From Kribbella sindirgiensis (lineage in GTDB: Bacteria; Actinomycetota; Actinomycetes; Propionibacteriales; Kribbellaceae), in the NCBI RefSeq assembly GCF_004331435.1, contig NZ_SJKA01000001.1:558001-622000 (forward strand): DNA of 64,000 nucleotides, written 5' to 3'. Made by a program: the position numbers and the translations under genes. Positions 17,240-26,421 of this stretch are shown here, piece by piece. Below the pieces are notes generated by a model that was not told the DNA's origin, did no database searches, and was given only the letters and a program-made list of their open reading frames with translations. The first letter of the stretch is position 1. Every line of letters begins with the position of its first letter.

Positions 17240-17674
17240 ATGACCGCCACCGAAACCCTGATCCGCGAGCTCGCCGACCGCAGCGAACTGACCGACCTGG
17301 TCTCCCGCCACAGCCTGTGGGTCGACGAGCACCTGTACGACGAGAGCGACCGCCTGTTCACCGAGGACGTCGAGGTCACGTCCCGTCGCGGCACGGCCCG
17401 CGGCCTGGAGGCACTGGTCGCGCTGGTGCGGAAGGGCCACGACGACTTCGACCGCACCGTGCACAACAAGTCCAACCTGGTGATCGAGATCGACGGCGAC
17501 ACGGCCACCGTGCGCGCGCACGACCTCGCCGTGTACGCCATCGACGACAAGCAGGAGGCGATCGCGGCCGCCGTACACCACTACCGCGCACGCCGGACCG
17601 CCGAGGGGTGGCGTTTCGATCGGCTCGAGGTCGACCCGGTCGCACTGACCGCGGCGCTCGACCGCGCACTCTAG
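17240..17674 (+). CDS. SnoaL-like / NTF2-fold small protein
   Basis: This 144-residue NTF2-like alpha+beta barrel protein includes DLVSRHSLWVDEHLYDESDRLFTEDVEV near the N-terminus and HHYRARRTAEGWRFDRLEV near the C-terminus, typical of SnoaL-like polyketide-cyclase-fold proteins. Members bind small hydrophobic molecules or isomerise and hydrolyse them; the function here is unknown. ATG 17240 is preferred over GTG 17237, since GAGGAG lies 6 nt before it. It is probably repressed by the divergent MarR protein. Confidence 0.8.
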   Translation: MTATETLIRELADRSELTDLVSRHSLWVDEHLYDESDRLFTEDVEVTSRRGTARGLEALVALVRKGHDDFDRTVHNKSNLVIEIDGDTATVRAHDLAVYAIDDKQEAIAAAVHHYRARRTAEGWRFDRLEVDPVALTAALDRAL

Positions 17675-17680
17675 AAGGTG

Positions 17681-17721
17681 CCTGTGGCTGGTCGGTCCGC
17701 CAGAGGCCGACCAGCCACAGG
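17681..17721. terminator. Bidirectional hairpin terminator
   Basis: A perfect 15-bp stem (CCTGTGGCTGGTCGG with its complement at 17707-17721) and an 11-nt loop lie between two convergent stop codons (17674 and 17724). It would terminate both the SnoaL-like gene and the protease gene. Confidence 0.88.
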
Positions 17722-17723
17722 GT

Positions 17724-19154
17724 TCAGGAGGGCGAAACTCCGAGGGTGTAGGCGCCGCGACTGCCGTACGTCGAGTAGCCCGTGTTCAGCGGGTCGCCGT
17801 AGCCCACGTTGTCGATCCGCAGGTAATACGTACCCGGCTGAAGGCTGCCGCTAACACTCGCACCGAGACCCGTCGGCGTGCCGGCGTCGCTCTGTCCGGA
17901 TGCCGGGTCGTTCGAGGCAACGACCGCGCCGGAGCTGTCCAGCAGGTCCAGCTTGACGTCGAGGTTGCCGCCGCTCGGTGCGGAGTTCGCCGTCGCGGTG
18001 TAGTTGCCGGCAGCACTCACGTCGACGCGGTAGACGTCGGTGTCGCTCTCGGCCGCGATGACACCCGACGCAGGCGTGCCGACGGTCAGCGCGGCAGCGT
18101 CGCCGACGGTGTCACCGGCCTCGTCCCCGCGCAGTGCGAGTCCGTGCGAGCCGACGACCGCGTAGTCGTCTTCCGTGTTGTTCGCGTCGGCGTACTCGCC
18201 CTTGCTCCATTGGCTGATACCGCGGTAATACCCGACGCCCATGATCGGCGCCCACGCGCCGTGGCCCTGGTAGTACCCGACCGTCGACGTACCGTCGTGC
18301 GACAGACCGACGTTGTGCCCGGCCTCGTGCGAAGCGGCCTCGGCAAGGTTCTTCGCACCGGTGCCGACGCCCTTCGTGAACACGAGTGCCGGCTGGTAGT
18401 AGTCGTGCTGGCTGGTGCTGTCGTACACGCCGACGTATGCCACGCCGCCGCAACCGCAGCCGGACTGGTACCAGGTGTCCGGATCGATCAGTACGCGCGT
18501 CCCGTATTGCTCGTCGGACGCGCCCGACCGGTCGATCGCGGACTGCGCCGGCTCCTGCGTCGTCACGTCCACGTCGAACGCCGCGTAGTCCTCCGCGACC
18601 CGAGCCCACACCTCATGGACGACGTCCTGCTCCGCCGTACTGAAGCTCGCCGGATCGCCGTCGGTGTCGTACGCCGAGACGTTGACGGGATCGACGCCCT
18701 TCGACGCGTTCCACGCCGTACCGGTGATGGTGTGGCCGTCGAAGTCCAGGTAGATGACCCGGTTCGAGCCGGGCTTGCTGTGCAGCTCGAACGCCGGGCC
18801 GGTTGCGGCGGCGGCCGCCGTACGCGCCCAGCGTGGTGACGCCTCGGGAGCCTTCTGCGCGGTGGTCAGACCGGGCTCACGGAAGAACAGTTTGCTGTCG
18901 GCATCGAGCCACGCAGTCTTGTCGGTGGCAAGGATCTGCCGCAACTGGCCGGTCGGGAGGCCGTTGTGCGCGGCAACCTCGGCCAGCCGCGACTGGACCT
19001 TGCCGAGTGCCGAGCCGCCGGCCAGCGGCTGCGACAGCAACTGGTCGATCGGCGTCTGTTGCGCATCGGCCTGGCTGCCGAGCGCGACAGCCAGCCCTCC
19101 AAAAACAACAGCACCGGCACACACGAGTGCACCGGTGCGGCGAATTCTGTTCAT
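17724..19154 (-). CDS. Secreted metzincin zinc protease with PPC domain, paralog 1
   Basis: This 476-residue exported protease has a signal peptide at residues 1-31 (ends SQADA), a propeptide-like region and a catalytic domain. The latter carries the metzincin site HEAGHNVGLSHD and a downstream PIMGVGY Met-turn. A Cys-rich YQSGCGCGG loop precedes the active site. The C-terminal ~100 residues form a bacterial pre-peptidase C-terminal (PPC) beta domain (DTDVYRVDVSAAGNYT, then YYLRIDNVGYGDP). It is a tandem duplicate of the next gene, 95 nt away. The protease fold is well supported; the substrate is not known. Confidence 0.92.
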   Translation of the reverse strand: MNRIRRTGALVCAGAVVFGGLAVALGSQADAQQTPIDQLLSQPLAGGSALGKVQSRLAEVAAHNGLPTGQLRQILATDKTAWLDADSKLFFREPGLTTAQKAPEASPRWARTAAAAATGPAFELHSKPGSNRVIYLDFDGHTITGTAWNASKGVDPVNVSAYDTDGDPASFSTAEQDVVHEVWARVAEDYAAFDVDVTTQEPAQSAIDRSGASDEQYGTRVLIDPDTWYQSGCGCGGVAYVGVYDSTSQHDYYQPALVFTKGVGTGAKNLAEAASHEAGHNVGLSHDGTSTVGYYQGHGAWAPIMGVGYYRGISQWSKGEYADANNTEDDYAVVGSHGLALRGDEAGDTVGDAAALTVGTPASGVIAAESDTDVYRVDVSAAGNYTATANSAPSGGNLDVKLDLLDSSGAVVASNDPASGQSDAGTPTGLGASVSGSLQPGTYYLRIDNVGYGDPLNTGYSTYGSRGAYTLGVSPS

Positions 19155-19204
19155 TACGGGTTCCTCCTCACGTCCCCCCGATGGGCGGAGCCCCCCAAAA
19201 ACCC

Positions 19205-19237
19205 GGGGCCGTCGATCTCGGTGGGATCGACGGCCCC
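19205..19237 (-). terminator. Hairpin terminator between the tandem protease genes
   Basis: A perfect 12-bp stem (GGGGCCGTCGAT with ATCGACGGCCCC) and a 9-nt loop lie 12 nt downstream of the stop of the upstream protease gene (minus strand). The two paralogs may therefore have separate transcripts, with partial read-through possible. Confidence 0.8.
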
Positions 19238-19249
19238 AGGTGGCTCACA

Positions 19250-20695
19250 TCAGCCCGCGGTGACGCGGACTGTGTACCTGCCGCTGCTGCCGTACGTCGA
19301 GTAGCCGGTGTTCAGCGGGTTGCCGTACCCGGTGTTGACGACCTTCAGGTAGTACCGGCCGGCCGCGACCTGACGGCTGATGCTTGCGCTCATTCCGGTT
19401 GGGGTGCTCGCGCTCGACTGTCCGGACGCCGGGTTGGCGGTGGCGAGGACGGTTCCCGCCGAGTTCAGCAACTGGAGTTTGATGTCGAGGTTCGCACCGA
19501 TCGCGGCCGCGTTCGCGGCGAACTTGAAGGTCCCGGCCTTGAGATCGACGCGGAACATGTCGACGTCGGAGTCGACGGCGTACATGCCCGGCACACTCGT
19601 GCCGAGGGTCAGGGCCTTGGCGGTAGCGGTGGTGTTGCCGTAGTCATCGGCGCGCAGCGTCATGCCGTTGCCGTTCATCACGGTGTAATCGTTCTGCTTG
19701 TTGTTGGCCCCGGAGTACTCGCCCTTGCTCCACTGGGTGATCGCCTTGGTGTAGCCGGAGCCCATGATCGGCGCCCACGCGCCATGGCCCTTGTAGTACG
19801 CGGCCGACGCCGTACCATCGTGGCTCAGCCCGACGTTGTGCCCGGCCTCGTGCGACGCAACCTCTGCGATGTTCTTCGCGCCGGTGCCGACGCCTTTGGT
19901 GAAGACCAGCGCAGGCTGGTAGTACGCGTGCCTGCTGGTCTGGTCGTACACCCCGATGTACGCGACCCCGCCGCACCCGCAGCCCGACTGGTACCAGGTC
20001 CCCGGGTCGATCAGCACGCGCGTACCGTACACAGCGTCAGACGCGTCCGACCTGGTGATCGCCGCCGCAGTCGGCTGCTGCGTGGTCACGTCCACATTGA
20101 ACGGTGCATAGTCTTCGGCGACGCGGGCCCAGACCTCGTGAACGACGTCCTGTTCGGCAGTACTCCAGGTACTGGTGTTGCCGTTGGTGTCGTACGGCTT
20201 GACGGTGACCGTCGAAGGCTTGCCGTTCGTGTTCCACGCCGTACCGGTGATCGTGTGACCGGTGAAGTCCAGGTAGATGACTCGCTTCGATCCGGGTTTG
20301 CTGTGCAACTCGAACGCCGGTCCGGTTGCGGAGGTGACCGCGGTCGTGGCCCAGCGCGGGGAAGCCGCGGCGTCGGCCGCCCGCTCCGTGGCGGTGGCAA
20401 CCGGCTCGCGGTAGAACAGCCGTCCGCCGTCATCGAGCCATGCGGCCTTGTCGGTGGCGAGAATCTGACGGAGGTTGTCGGCGGACAACTGGTTCCGCTC
20501 GGCGACCTCGGCGAGCCGGGACTCGACTCGGGCGAGCGCGGTCTTGCCCGGCAACTCCTGGCCGAGCAACTGCTCGATCGCGGCGGGAGCGGGCTGCTGG
20601 GCGTCGGCCTGGTTGCCGACAACGACCGCGAGCGCTCCGAAAGCAACGGCGCCGGTGACGACGAGCGCACCGATCCGGCGGGGGCGGGTGTGCAT
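19250..20695 (-). CDS. Secreted metzincin zinc protease with PPC domain, paralog 2
   Basis: The 481-residue paralog of the adjacent protease has the same architecture. There is a signal peptide (ends NQADA, about residue 31), a prodomain, the YQSGCGCGG loop, HEAGHNVGLSHD with PIMGSGYTK, and a C-terminal PPC domain. The two proteins are closely similar in the catalytic domain and more diverged in the prodomain and interdomain linker. That fits an old tandem duplication. The product should act outside the cell. Confidence 0.92.
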   Translation of the reverse strand: MHTRPRRIGALVVTGAVAFGALAVVVGNQADAQQPAPAAIEQLLGQELPGKTALARVESRLAEVAERNQLSADNLRQILATDKAAWLDDGGRLFYREPVATATERAADAAASPRWATTAVTSATGPAFELHSKPGSKRVIYLDFTGHTITGTAWNTNGKPSTVTVKPYDTNGNTSTWSTAEQDVVHEVWARVAEDYAPFNVDVTTQQPTAAAITRSDASDAVYGTRVLIDPGTWYQSGCGCGGVAYIGVYDQTSRHAYYQPALVFTKGVGTGAKNIAEVASHEAGHNVGLSHDGTASAAYYKGHGAWAPIMGSGYTKAITQWSKGEYSGANNKQNDYTVMNGNGMTLRADDYGNTTATAKALTLGTSVPGMYAVDSDVDMFRVDLKAGTFKFAANAAAIGANLDIKLQLLNSAGTVLATANPASGQSSASTPTGMSASISRQVAAGRYYLKVVNTGYGNPLNTGYSTYGSSGRYTVRVTAG

Positions 20696-20825
20696 AACTG
20701 GGGGTCCTCCTCAGGGACTCCGGTAACTCACGTTCTGGGCGTGGCCACGCACTGTAGCCTGCCCGAGGGTCCCGCTCGGGGGATAGATTCAAGCTGGGAT
20801 TTAACGTCGACTTGGGAGGGTCTCG

Positions 20826-21287
20826 ATGCGGTTCATGATGATTTTCAAGGCCACCGAAGAGTCCGAGGCCGGGCAGCCGCCGACCGAGGAGAGCCTGACC
20901 GCAATGGGCCTGGTGATGGCCGAGATGGCGGAGAAAGGCGTGCTGCTCGCGGGCGACGGGCTGCTGCCGAGCTCGCACGGCTTCCGGCTGCAGCTGGACG
21001 AAGGCAAGCAGCGGGTGATCGACGGCCCGTTCACCGAGACCAAGGAACTGATCGCAGGGTTCTGCCTGATCGAGGTCGCGTCCCGCGAGGAGGCGCTCGA
21101 GTGGGGCTGGCGCTGTGTCGCGGCGGACGGCCGTGACGCCGACGCGGCCGGCAGCTCCGGGCTGCTGGAGATCCGGCAGGTCCCGACCGCCGACTTCTTC
21201 GGTGACAACTACACGGACGAGGCTCGGGACCGCAACGAACAGACGTTCCAGAAGGCCGCCGCCAACCTTCAGAAGAGCAACACCTGA
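20826..21287 (+). CDS. YciI-family (DGPF domain) protein
   Basis: The 153-residue YciI-like ferredoxin-fold protein has the opening MRFMMIFKATEESEAG and the family signature VIDGPFTETKELIAGFCLIEV (about 63-83). In actinobacteria such genes are often found beside ECF sigma factors; none is adjacent here. The function is unknown. Its last 19 nt overlap the convergent alcohol dehydrogenase gene. Confidence 0.88.
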   Translation: MRFMMIFKATEESEAGQPPTEESLTAMGLVMAEMAEKGVLLAGDGLLPSSHGFRLQLDEGKQRVIDGPFTETKELIAGFCLIEVASREEALEWGWRCVAADGRDADAAGSSGLLEIRQVPTADFFGDNYTDEARDRNEQTFQKAAANLQKSNT

Positions 21288-22375
21288 CGGATCGAGGTGC
21301 CGGCGGCCAGGTCGTCGAAGGCCTGATTGAGGTCGTCGAGCCCGACGGTCGCGGTCAGTAGCCGGTCGACAGGGAGGCGGCCGGCTCGGTACAGGGCGAC
21401 GTACCGCGGGATGTCGCGGGACGGCACCGACGAGCCGAGGTACGAGCCCTTCAGGGTGCGCTCCTCCGCGACCAGGCTGACCGCGGGCACGCTGAATGTT
21501 TGCGATGGGTGCGGCAGTCCGACGGTGACGGTGGTCCCGCCGCGGCGGGTGGCGGCGTACGCCTGCTCGAGTACTTTCGCACTGCCGACCGTCTCGAACG
21601 CGTAGTCGGCGCCGCCGGCCGTGGCCGCGCGGACCTGTTCGATCGCGTCGGTGTCGCGGGCGTCGACGACCGTCGTCGCGCCGAGCGTCTGCGCCAGCTC
21701 CAGCTTGGTGGGTACGACGTCGACGGCGACGATCGGATGCGCTCCGACGAGGACGGCGCCGAGGAGCGCTGACAGTCCGACGCCGCCGAGACCGAAGACC
21801 ACCGCGCTGCGGCCGGCTCGGACCTGAGCGGTGTTGACGACCGCGCCGACCCCGGTCATCACGGCGCAACCGAAGAGCGCGGCGATCTCTGGTGGGAGGG
21901 ACGGGTCGATCTGCACCGCCGAATGCGCCGAGATCACCGCATGATCCGCAAACCCGGACACGCCCAGGTGGTGATGCACTCCGGTGAGGCGGCGGGTGCC
22001 GGTGAGGAGGGTGCCGGCGGTGTTGGCGGTGGCGCCGGGTTCGCAGAGGGCGGGGCGGCCTTCGGCGCAGGGGCCGCAGGTGCCGCAGGCGGGTACGAAG
22101 GCGCAGGCGATCACATCACCTGGGGCGAAACCTGGTGCGTTCGATTCGACGACCTCGCCGGTGGCCTCGTGGCCGAGGAGCATCGGCATCACGCGTGGCC
22201 GCGATCCGTCGATCACCGAGAGGTCGGAGTGGCACAGCCCGGCGGCGCGGATCCGGACCAGCAGCTCCCCCGGACCTGGTGGCGCGAGTTCCAGCTCTTC
22301 CACCTGCAGCGGCCGCGACTCGGCGTACGGCGCCGGCAGGCCCATCTCCCGCAGTACGGCGCCACGCACAATCAT
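21269..22375 (-). CDS. Zinc-dependent alcohol dehydrogenase, class III-like
   Basis: This 368-residue medium-chain dehydrogenase oxidises an alcohol or reduces an aldehyde using NAD(P). Catalytic zinc ligands are Cys in AGLCHSDLS and His in LGHEATGEV. The structural zinc cysteine cluster is PACGTCGPCAEGRPALC and the Rossmann motif is VFGLGGVGLSAL. It is the third gene of a methyltransferase-thioesterase-dehydrogenase operon with ATGA/GTGA overlaps. The start ATG overlaps the thioesterase stop. A role in fatty aldehyde or alcohol metabolism is a guess from context. Confidence 0.9.
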   Translation of the reverse strand: MIVRGAVLREMGLPAPYAESRPLQVEELELAPPGPGELLVRIRAAGLCHSDLSVIDGSRPRVMPMLLGHEATGEVVESNAPGFAPGDVIACAFVPACGTCGPCAEGRPALCEPGATANTAGTLLTGTRRLTGVHHHLGVSGFADHAVISAHSAVQIDPSLPPEIAALFGCAVMTGVGAVVNTAQVRAGRSAVVFGLGGVGLSALLGAVLVGAHPIVAVDVVPTKLELAQTLGATTVVDARDTDAIEQVRAATAGGADYAFETVGSAKVLEQAYAATRRGGTTVTVGLPHPSQTFSVPAVSLVAEERTLKGSYLGSSVPSRDIPRYVALYRAGRLPVDRLLTATVGLDDLNQAFDDLAAGTSIRQVLLF

Positions 22376-22788
22376 CCCGTGATCTCCTCGAGTGCGGCGC
22401 GGATCTCGTCCGGGACCGGGACCGGGACGCGGTCCTGGCGCCCGACGAAGACGTGCACGAACCGGCCGGTCGCAGCCGGTTCGTCCGAGTCCTCGCGGAA
22501 CAGGGCGATCTCGTAGCGCACGCTGGAGTTGCCCAGCTGCCCGCACCGCAACCCGGCGTCGACGACCCCGGGAAACTCGAGCGGCTGCTTGAACGTGCAC
22601 TGCGAGTCCACGCACAACCCGATCACGTCACCGCGATGGATGTCGAGCCCACCGCGGCGGATCAGGAAGTCGTTGATCACGGTGTCGAAGAAGCTGTAGT
22701 ACTCGACGTTGTTGACATGCCCGTAGACGTCGTTGTCCTTCCACCGCAGCGTGATCGCCAGGTGGTGCGGATACGCGCTGCGGCTCAC
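22372..22788 (-). CDS. Acyl-CoA thioesterase, 4HBT hotdog fold
   Basis: The 138-residue hotdog-fold thioesterase carries the 4-hydroxybenzoyl-CoA thioesterase-type motif DNDVYGHVNNVEYYSFFDT (residues 17-35) with the catalytic Asp of that family. The GTG start overlaps the methyltransferase stop by GTGA; longer in-frame extensions read into the methyltransferase gene and are rejected. It would hydrolyse an acyl-CoA ester in the cytoplasm. The coupled dehydrogenase suggests processing of the same acyl chain. Confidence 0.87.
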   Translation of the reverse strand: MSRSAYPHHLAITLRWKDNDVYGHVNNVEYYSFFDTVINDFLIRRGGLDIHRGDVIGLCVDSQCTFKQPLEFPGVVDAGLRCGQLGNSSVRYEIALFREDSDEPAATGRFVHVFVGRQDRVPVPVPDEIRAALEEITG

Positions 22789-23630
22789 GGCTTGCGGCCG
22801 ACACCCACCCACAGGCTGCACATGATGTCGGTGAACTCGCCCTTGTCGACCAGGCGCTGGGTCTCCTCGTCGGGGTACCAGCGGAACGGCGACACGACGC
22901 CGGGCTCGACCAGCTCGGTGCCCTCGAAGAACTGGGTGACCTCTTCCTTCGACCGCACCTGGGCGTCGCCGCCGTCGGCCTTGTAGACCACCATCGCCCG
23001 CTCCCACAGGTCCGGCGCGAAGTCCGGCGTGCAGTGCGAGAAGATCAGCAGCGAACCGGAGGCGAGCGGCTCGACCAGCTGGCGCACCAGGTCGTACGGC
23101 TTCAGGGCGTCCGGCAGATAGTGGAAGACGCCGACGATGCTGAGCGCGACCGGCTTGCTGAAGTCGATCAGCTCCTTGACCTCGTCGGACTGCAGGATCG
23201 CCTGCGGGTCGGTGACGTCGGCCTCGAGGTACGCCGTCCTCCCTTCCGGCTTGCTCACCAGCAGCGCGCGGGAGTGCGCGAGCACGATCGGGTCGTTGTC
23301 TGCGTACACCACGTGCGCCGACGGGGTGATCTCCTGGACGACCTCGTGCAGGTTCGGGCTGGTCGGGATGCCGGTGCCGACGTCGAGGAACTGCGTGATG
23401 CCCTGCTCGGCGGCGTACTTCGCCGCGCGGTGCATCCACATGCGGTTCGACCGGGCGGCGGTGCGGAACCCCGGAAACGCCTGCAGCAGGTGCTCGGCGG
23501 CCTGCCGGTCGATCGCGAAGTTGTCCTTCCCGCCGAGGAAGTAGTCGTACACCCGGGCGCCGTGCGGCCGGTCGAGCTTCAACTGCTCGTACATCCGCGG
23601 GTCGACGTCGGCATCCTGCGATTCAGCCAT
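22785..23630 (-). CDS. DUF574-family SAM-dependent methyltransferase
   Basis: This 281-residue actinobacterial S-adenosyl methyltransferase-like protein (DUF574 / Methyltransf_19) has the family start PHGARVYDYFLGGKDNFAIDR (about 23-43). The SAM-binding region is FLDVGTGIPTSPNLHEV, followed by VVYADNDPIVLAHSRALL. Substrates of this very abundant family are mostly unknown. It is first in the operon with the thioesterase and alcohol dehydrogenase. ATG 23630 is favoured over upstream codons because homologous sequence starts just after it. Confidence 0.88.
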   Translation of the reverse strand: MAESQDADVDPRMYEQLKLDRPHGARVYDYFLGGKDNFAIDRQAAEHLLQAFPGFRTAARSNRMWMHRAAKYAAEQGITQFLDVGTGIPTSPNLHEVVQEITPSAHVVYADNDPIVLAHSRALLVSKPEGRTAYLEADVTDPQAILQSDEVKELIDFSKPVALSIVGVFHYLPDALKPYDLVRQLVEPLASGSLLIFSHCTPDFAPDLWERAMVVYKADGGDAQVRSKEEVTQFFEGTELVEPGVVSPFRWYPDEETQRLVDKGEFTDIMCSLWVGVGRKP

Positions 23631-23896
23631 GAAATTCCCATCCGCGCTGCGGCTCAGAACTGGAGAGCCATCGTAACCGGTGCACAACGGACTGTGACAG
23701 CGGCAGAACGACACTACCGCTCCCGGGCGCCCGTGCCATCAGCTCCGGCGCGTCCGCCACCGGCTTTTACAGAGGATTGAATTCCTGCCCCCGGTGCGGA
23801 CCGCCAGGCCACCACAACCGGCCGGATCGGAACGGTCCACGCGAGGCAGCTGGCTGCGGCCGCGATTGTGATGGCCTGGGCGTCCGGGGCTCCGGC

Positions 23897-23902
23897 TATA
23901 CA
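23897..23902 (+). promoter_or_regulatory. Candidate -10 box giving a leaderless MFS transcript
   Basis: TATACA lies 8 nt before the GTG at 23911. Initiation from it would start at or next to the start codon, giving a leaderless mRNA. No ribosome-binding site is seen upstream of the gene, which agrees. No good -35 at 16-19 nt is obvious. Confidence 0.4.
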
Positions 23903-23910
23903 GTGCAGGC

Positions 23911-25248
23911 GTGCGGTTCATGCGGGATTTGCGGACGCTGTTGCGGCGGCGGGATTTCCGGCGGTTGTTTGCGGTTCGGCTGACGTCGCAGTGCGGGGAC
24001 GGGGTGTTCCAGGTCGCGCTGGCGTCGTACGTGCTGTTCTCGCCGGAGCGGGCGCCGGATGCCGCTGCGATCGCGGGGCTGTTCGCGGTGTCGCTGCTGC
24101 CGTACTCGATCCTCGGACCGTTCACCGGCGTACTGCTGGACCGCTGGTCGCGCCGCCAGATCCTGTTCGGGGCGAACCTGACCCGGGCCGCGCTCGTCAT
24201 CGGCGTCGGCGCGATCGTCGCGGCCGGGAACGCGGGCGTGCTGTTCTACCTCGCCGTGCTCCTCACGCTCGGCGTCAACCGCTTCCTGCTCTCCGGCCTC
24301 TCCGCCGGTCTGCCGCACGTGGTCGAGCGGGACGAACTGGTGATGGCGAACGCCGTCACCCCGACCTCCGGTACGGCGTTCTTCCTGATCGGCGGCGGAA
24401 TCGGCGCCGGGGTGAAACTGCTCGTCGACTCCGACCTGGTCGTACTCGGGCTGACCGTCGTCATCTACACGGCCGCCGCCCTCCTCGCCCTCCGGCTGCG
24501 GCGCGACCAGCTCGGCCCGGACCTGAACGGCGACGAACCCGGCATCACCGAAGCGCTCCGGACGATCGCTACCGGTCTCGTCGAGGGCGGCCGGCACCTC
24601 CGCGCCCGCCCGCAGCCCGCCCTCGGCCTCGCCGCGATCGGGTCGCTGCGGTTCTTCTTCGGGCTGATGACGGTCGCGATGATCCTGCTGTACCGCAACT
24701 ACTTCTACGGGCCCGGCCAGCTGGATGAGGCGTTCGGCGGGCTCGCGATCGCGACCGGCGCGGTCGGCGCCGGCCTGTTCGTCGCCGCGCTGGTCACGCC
24801 GTGGGGTACCCGGGTGATGGCGCTGCGGCAGTGGATCACGGTGCTGTTCGCGGCCGCGGCGGTGGTGAGCGCCGTACCTATCGGGCTCTACACCCAGCCC
24901 GCGATGGTGGTCGGCGGGTTCCTGACCGGGTTCTGCGCGCAGGGCATCAAGATCAGCGTCGACACCCTCGTACAGACGGGTGTCGACGACGTGTACCGCG
25001 GACGGGTGTTCTCGCTGTACGACATGATCTTCAACGTCGGGCAGGTCTCCGCGGCCGCACTCGGCGCGGCGGTCCTGCCCGACAGCGGGAAGTCCTACCC
25101 GGTGCTCGCGCTGATCGTGGTCGGCTTCGCGATCACCGCCGTGGTCTACTCACGTGCCTCGCAGCGCGGTGATCGGCTGAATGGCGGAGGCCTTCCAGGC
25201 GGGATAGGTGCCGGCGACCAGACCGATGAACGCACCCAGCAGGGGTGA
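23911..25248 (+). CDS. MFS transporter
   Basis: The 445-residue major facilitator superfamily exporter-like protein has about 12 hydrophobic helices. After helix 2 comes the loop motif GVLLDRWSRRQILFGANLTRA, the motif-A region of drug-efflux-like MFS proteins. The start is GTG 23911 or ATG 23920. The last 30-odd codons (after VVYSRASQRGD) overlap the convergent ABC permease gene by 99 nt and look low in conservation. The cargo is unknown. Confidence 0.85.
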   Translation: MRFMRDLRTLLRRRDFRRLFAVRLTSQCGDGVFQVALASYVLFSPERAPDAAAIAGLFAVSLLPYSILGPFTGVLLDRWSRRQILFGANLTRAALVIGVGAIVAAGNAGVLFYLAVLLTLGVNRFLLSGLSAGLPHVVERDELVMANAVTPTSGTAFFLIGGGIGAGVKLLVDSDLVVLGLTVVIYTAAALLALRLRRDQLGPDLNGDEPGITEALRTIATGLVEGGRHLRARPQPALGLAAIGSLRFFFGLMTVAMILLYRNYFYGPGQLDEAFGGLAIATGAVGAGLFVAALVTPWGTRVMALRQWITVLFAAAAVVSAVPIGLYTQPAMVVGGFLTGFCAQGIKISVDTLVQTGVDDVYRGRVFSLYDMIFNVGQVSAAALGAAVLPDSGKSYPVLALIVVGFAITAVVYSRASQRGDRLNGGGLPGGIGAGDQTDERTQQG

Positions 25249-26421
25249 ACCGAACGCCAGCCGGTTGTCCAGGATCGGCGTCCAGTCGCGGACCCAGGAG
25301 ACGCCGACGGTCAGGATGACGCCGACCGCCGTACCGAGCAGTCCGCCGAGGAAGCCGACGATCACGCTCTCCACCAGGAACTGCACCGCGATATGTCGCC
25401 GGGCCGCGCCGAGTGCTCTGCGCAGACCGATCTCCGAGATGCGTTCCAGGACGGACAGCAGCGTGACGTTCGCGATGCCGAGTCCGCCGACCAGGAGTGC
25501 GACCGCGCCCAGCAGCAGGAACAGTGCGTTCAGGTCGGACTCCACTCCCTTGCGTACGGCGCCCTGCTTCGGCGGGGCGTCGACGGTCAAGGTGCTCGGG
25601 TTGTTCGGCTCGATCGCGATCGGGGCCTGCTCCGCGATCAGTTGCGCGGCGCCGACCGCCGTACGGATCTCGACAGCGTCCGGGGCCTCGAGGTTGTAGG
25701 CCTCCTTCGCCGTTCCGTTCGGCATGATGACGGCGTCGTTCAGGTCGGCGCGCCCGGTAACGGAGTCGAGGATGCCGATCACCGTGTAGGGCTCGTCGCC
25801 GATGAACACGGCCGGCTGTGAGTCGACCCTGTTGATGCCGAGTCGCTCCGCCGCGTGTTTGCCCAGGACGACCACCTTGTCGGCGCGCTGGTCGTGACCG
25901 TCGTCGAAGAACCGGCCTGTTTTGAGCACCGCGCGGACTGCGTCCCAGAGACCGGATGATCCGGCCATCACCTGGAGCGCCTTCCCGGCACCGCCGTCCA
26001 GGCCGGTGACGTTCTCGACGAGGTCGTCACCGATTTCCAGTTTGCTGACGGTCCCGACCGCGTCGACGCCGTTCAGCCGCTTGATCCGCTCCGGCGCGTC
26101 CCACGGCAGTTGCGTCGCCGCCTCCCCTTCCTGCCCGCCCTTGTCATCCGGCTGCACCACTACCCGGGTAGCCGCGGCCAGATCGAACCGCTGCGTGATC
26201 TGCCCGGCCGCCGTCTGCCCCAGACCCACAGTCCCCACCAGAGCAGCAACCCCGAGCACGGTGCCGAGGGTGGTGAGAATCAGTCGGGTCGGCCGAGCGG
26301 CGACGCCGGCCAGGGCCTCGTCGAGAAGGTCCCGTACGGCGGGACGAGACCTGAGCCGGCGTCGTCGCCTGGACGTGGACGGCCCGCCGGTCGGGTCCGG
26401 GGGGCCTGCTTGGGTTACCAC
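25150..26421 (-). CDS. MacB-like ABC transporter permease (FtsX fold)
   Basis: This 423-residue permease has one N-terminal helix (about 46-69, LILTTLGTVLGVAALVGTVGLG), a large extracytoplasmic MacB-type periplasmic core domain (about 70-290) and a C-terminal cluster of three FtsX helices (ESDLNALFLLLGAVALLVGGLGIANVTLLSV onward). The conserved ISEIGLRRALGA follows the first of them. It works with the ATPase and membrane-fusion protein encoded upstream as a mechanotransmission or efflux system. The GTG start overlaps the ATPase stop. Confidence 0.9.
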   Translation of the reverse strand: MVTQAGPPDPTGGPSTSRRRRRLRSRPAVRDLLDEALAGVAARPTRLILTTLGTVLGVAALVGTVGLGQTAAGQITQRFDLAAATRVVVQPDDKGGQEGEAATQLPWDAPERIKRLNGVDAVGTVSKLEIGDDLVENVTGLDGGAGKALQVMAGSSGLWDAVRAVLKTGRFFDDGHDQRADKVVVLGKHAAERLGINRVDSQPAVFIGDEPYTVIGILDSVTGRADLNDAVIMPNGTAKEAYNLEAPDAVEIRTAVGAAQLIAEQAPIAIEPNNPSTLTVDAPPKQGAVRKGVESDLNALFLLLGAVALLVGGLGIANVTLLSVLERISEIGLRRALGAARRHIAVQFLVESVIVGFLGGLLGTAVGVILTVGVSWVRDWTPILDNRLAFGSPLLGAFIGLVAGTYPAWKASAIQPITALRGT

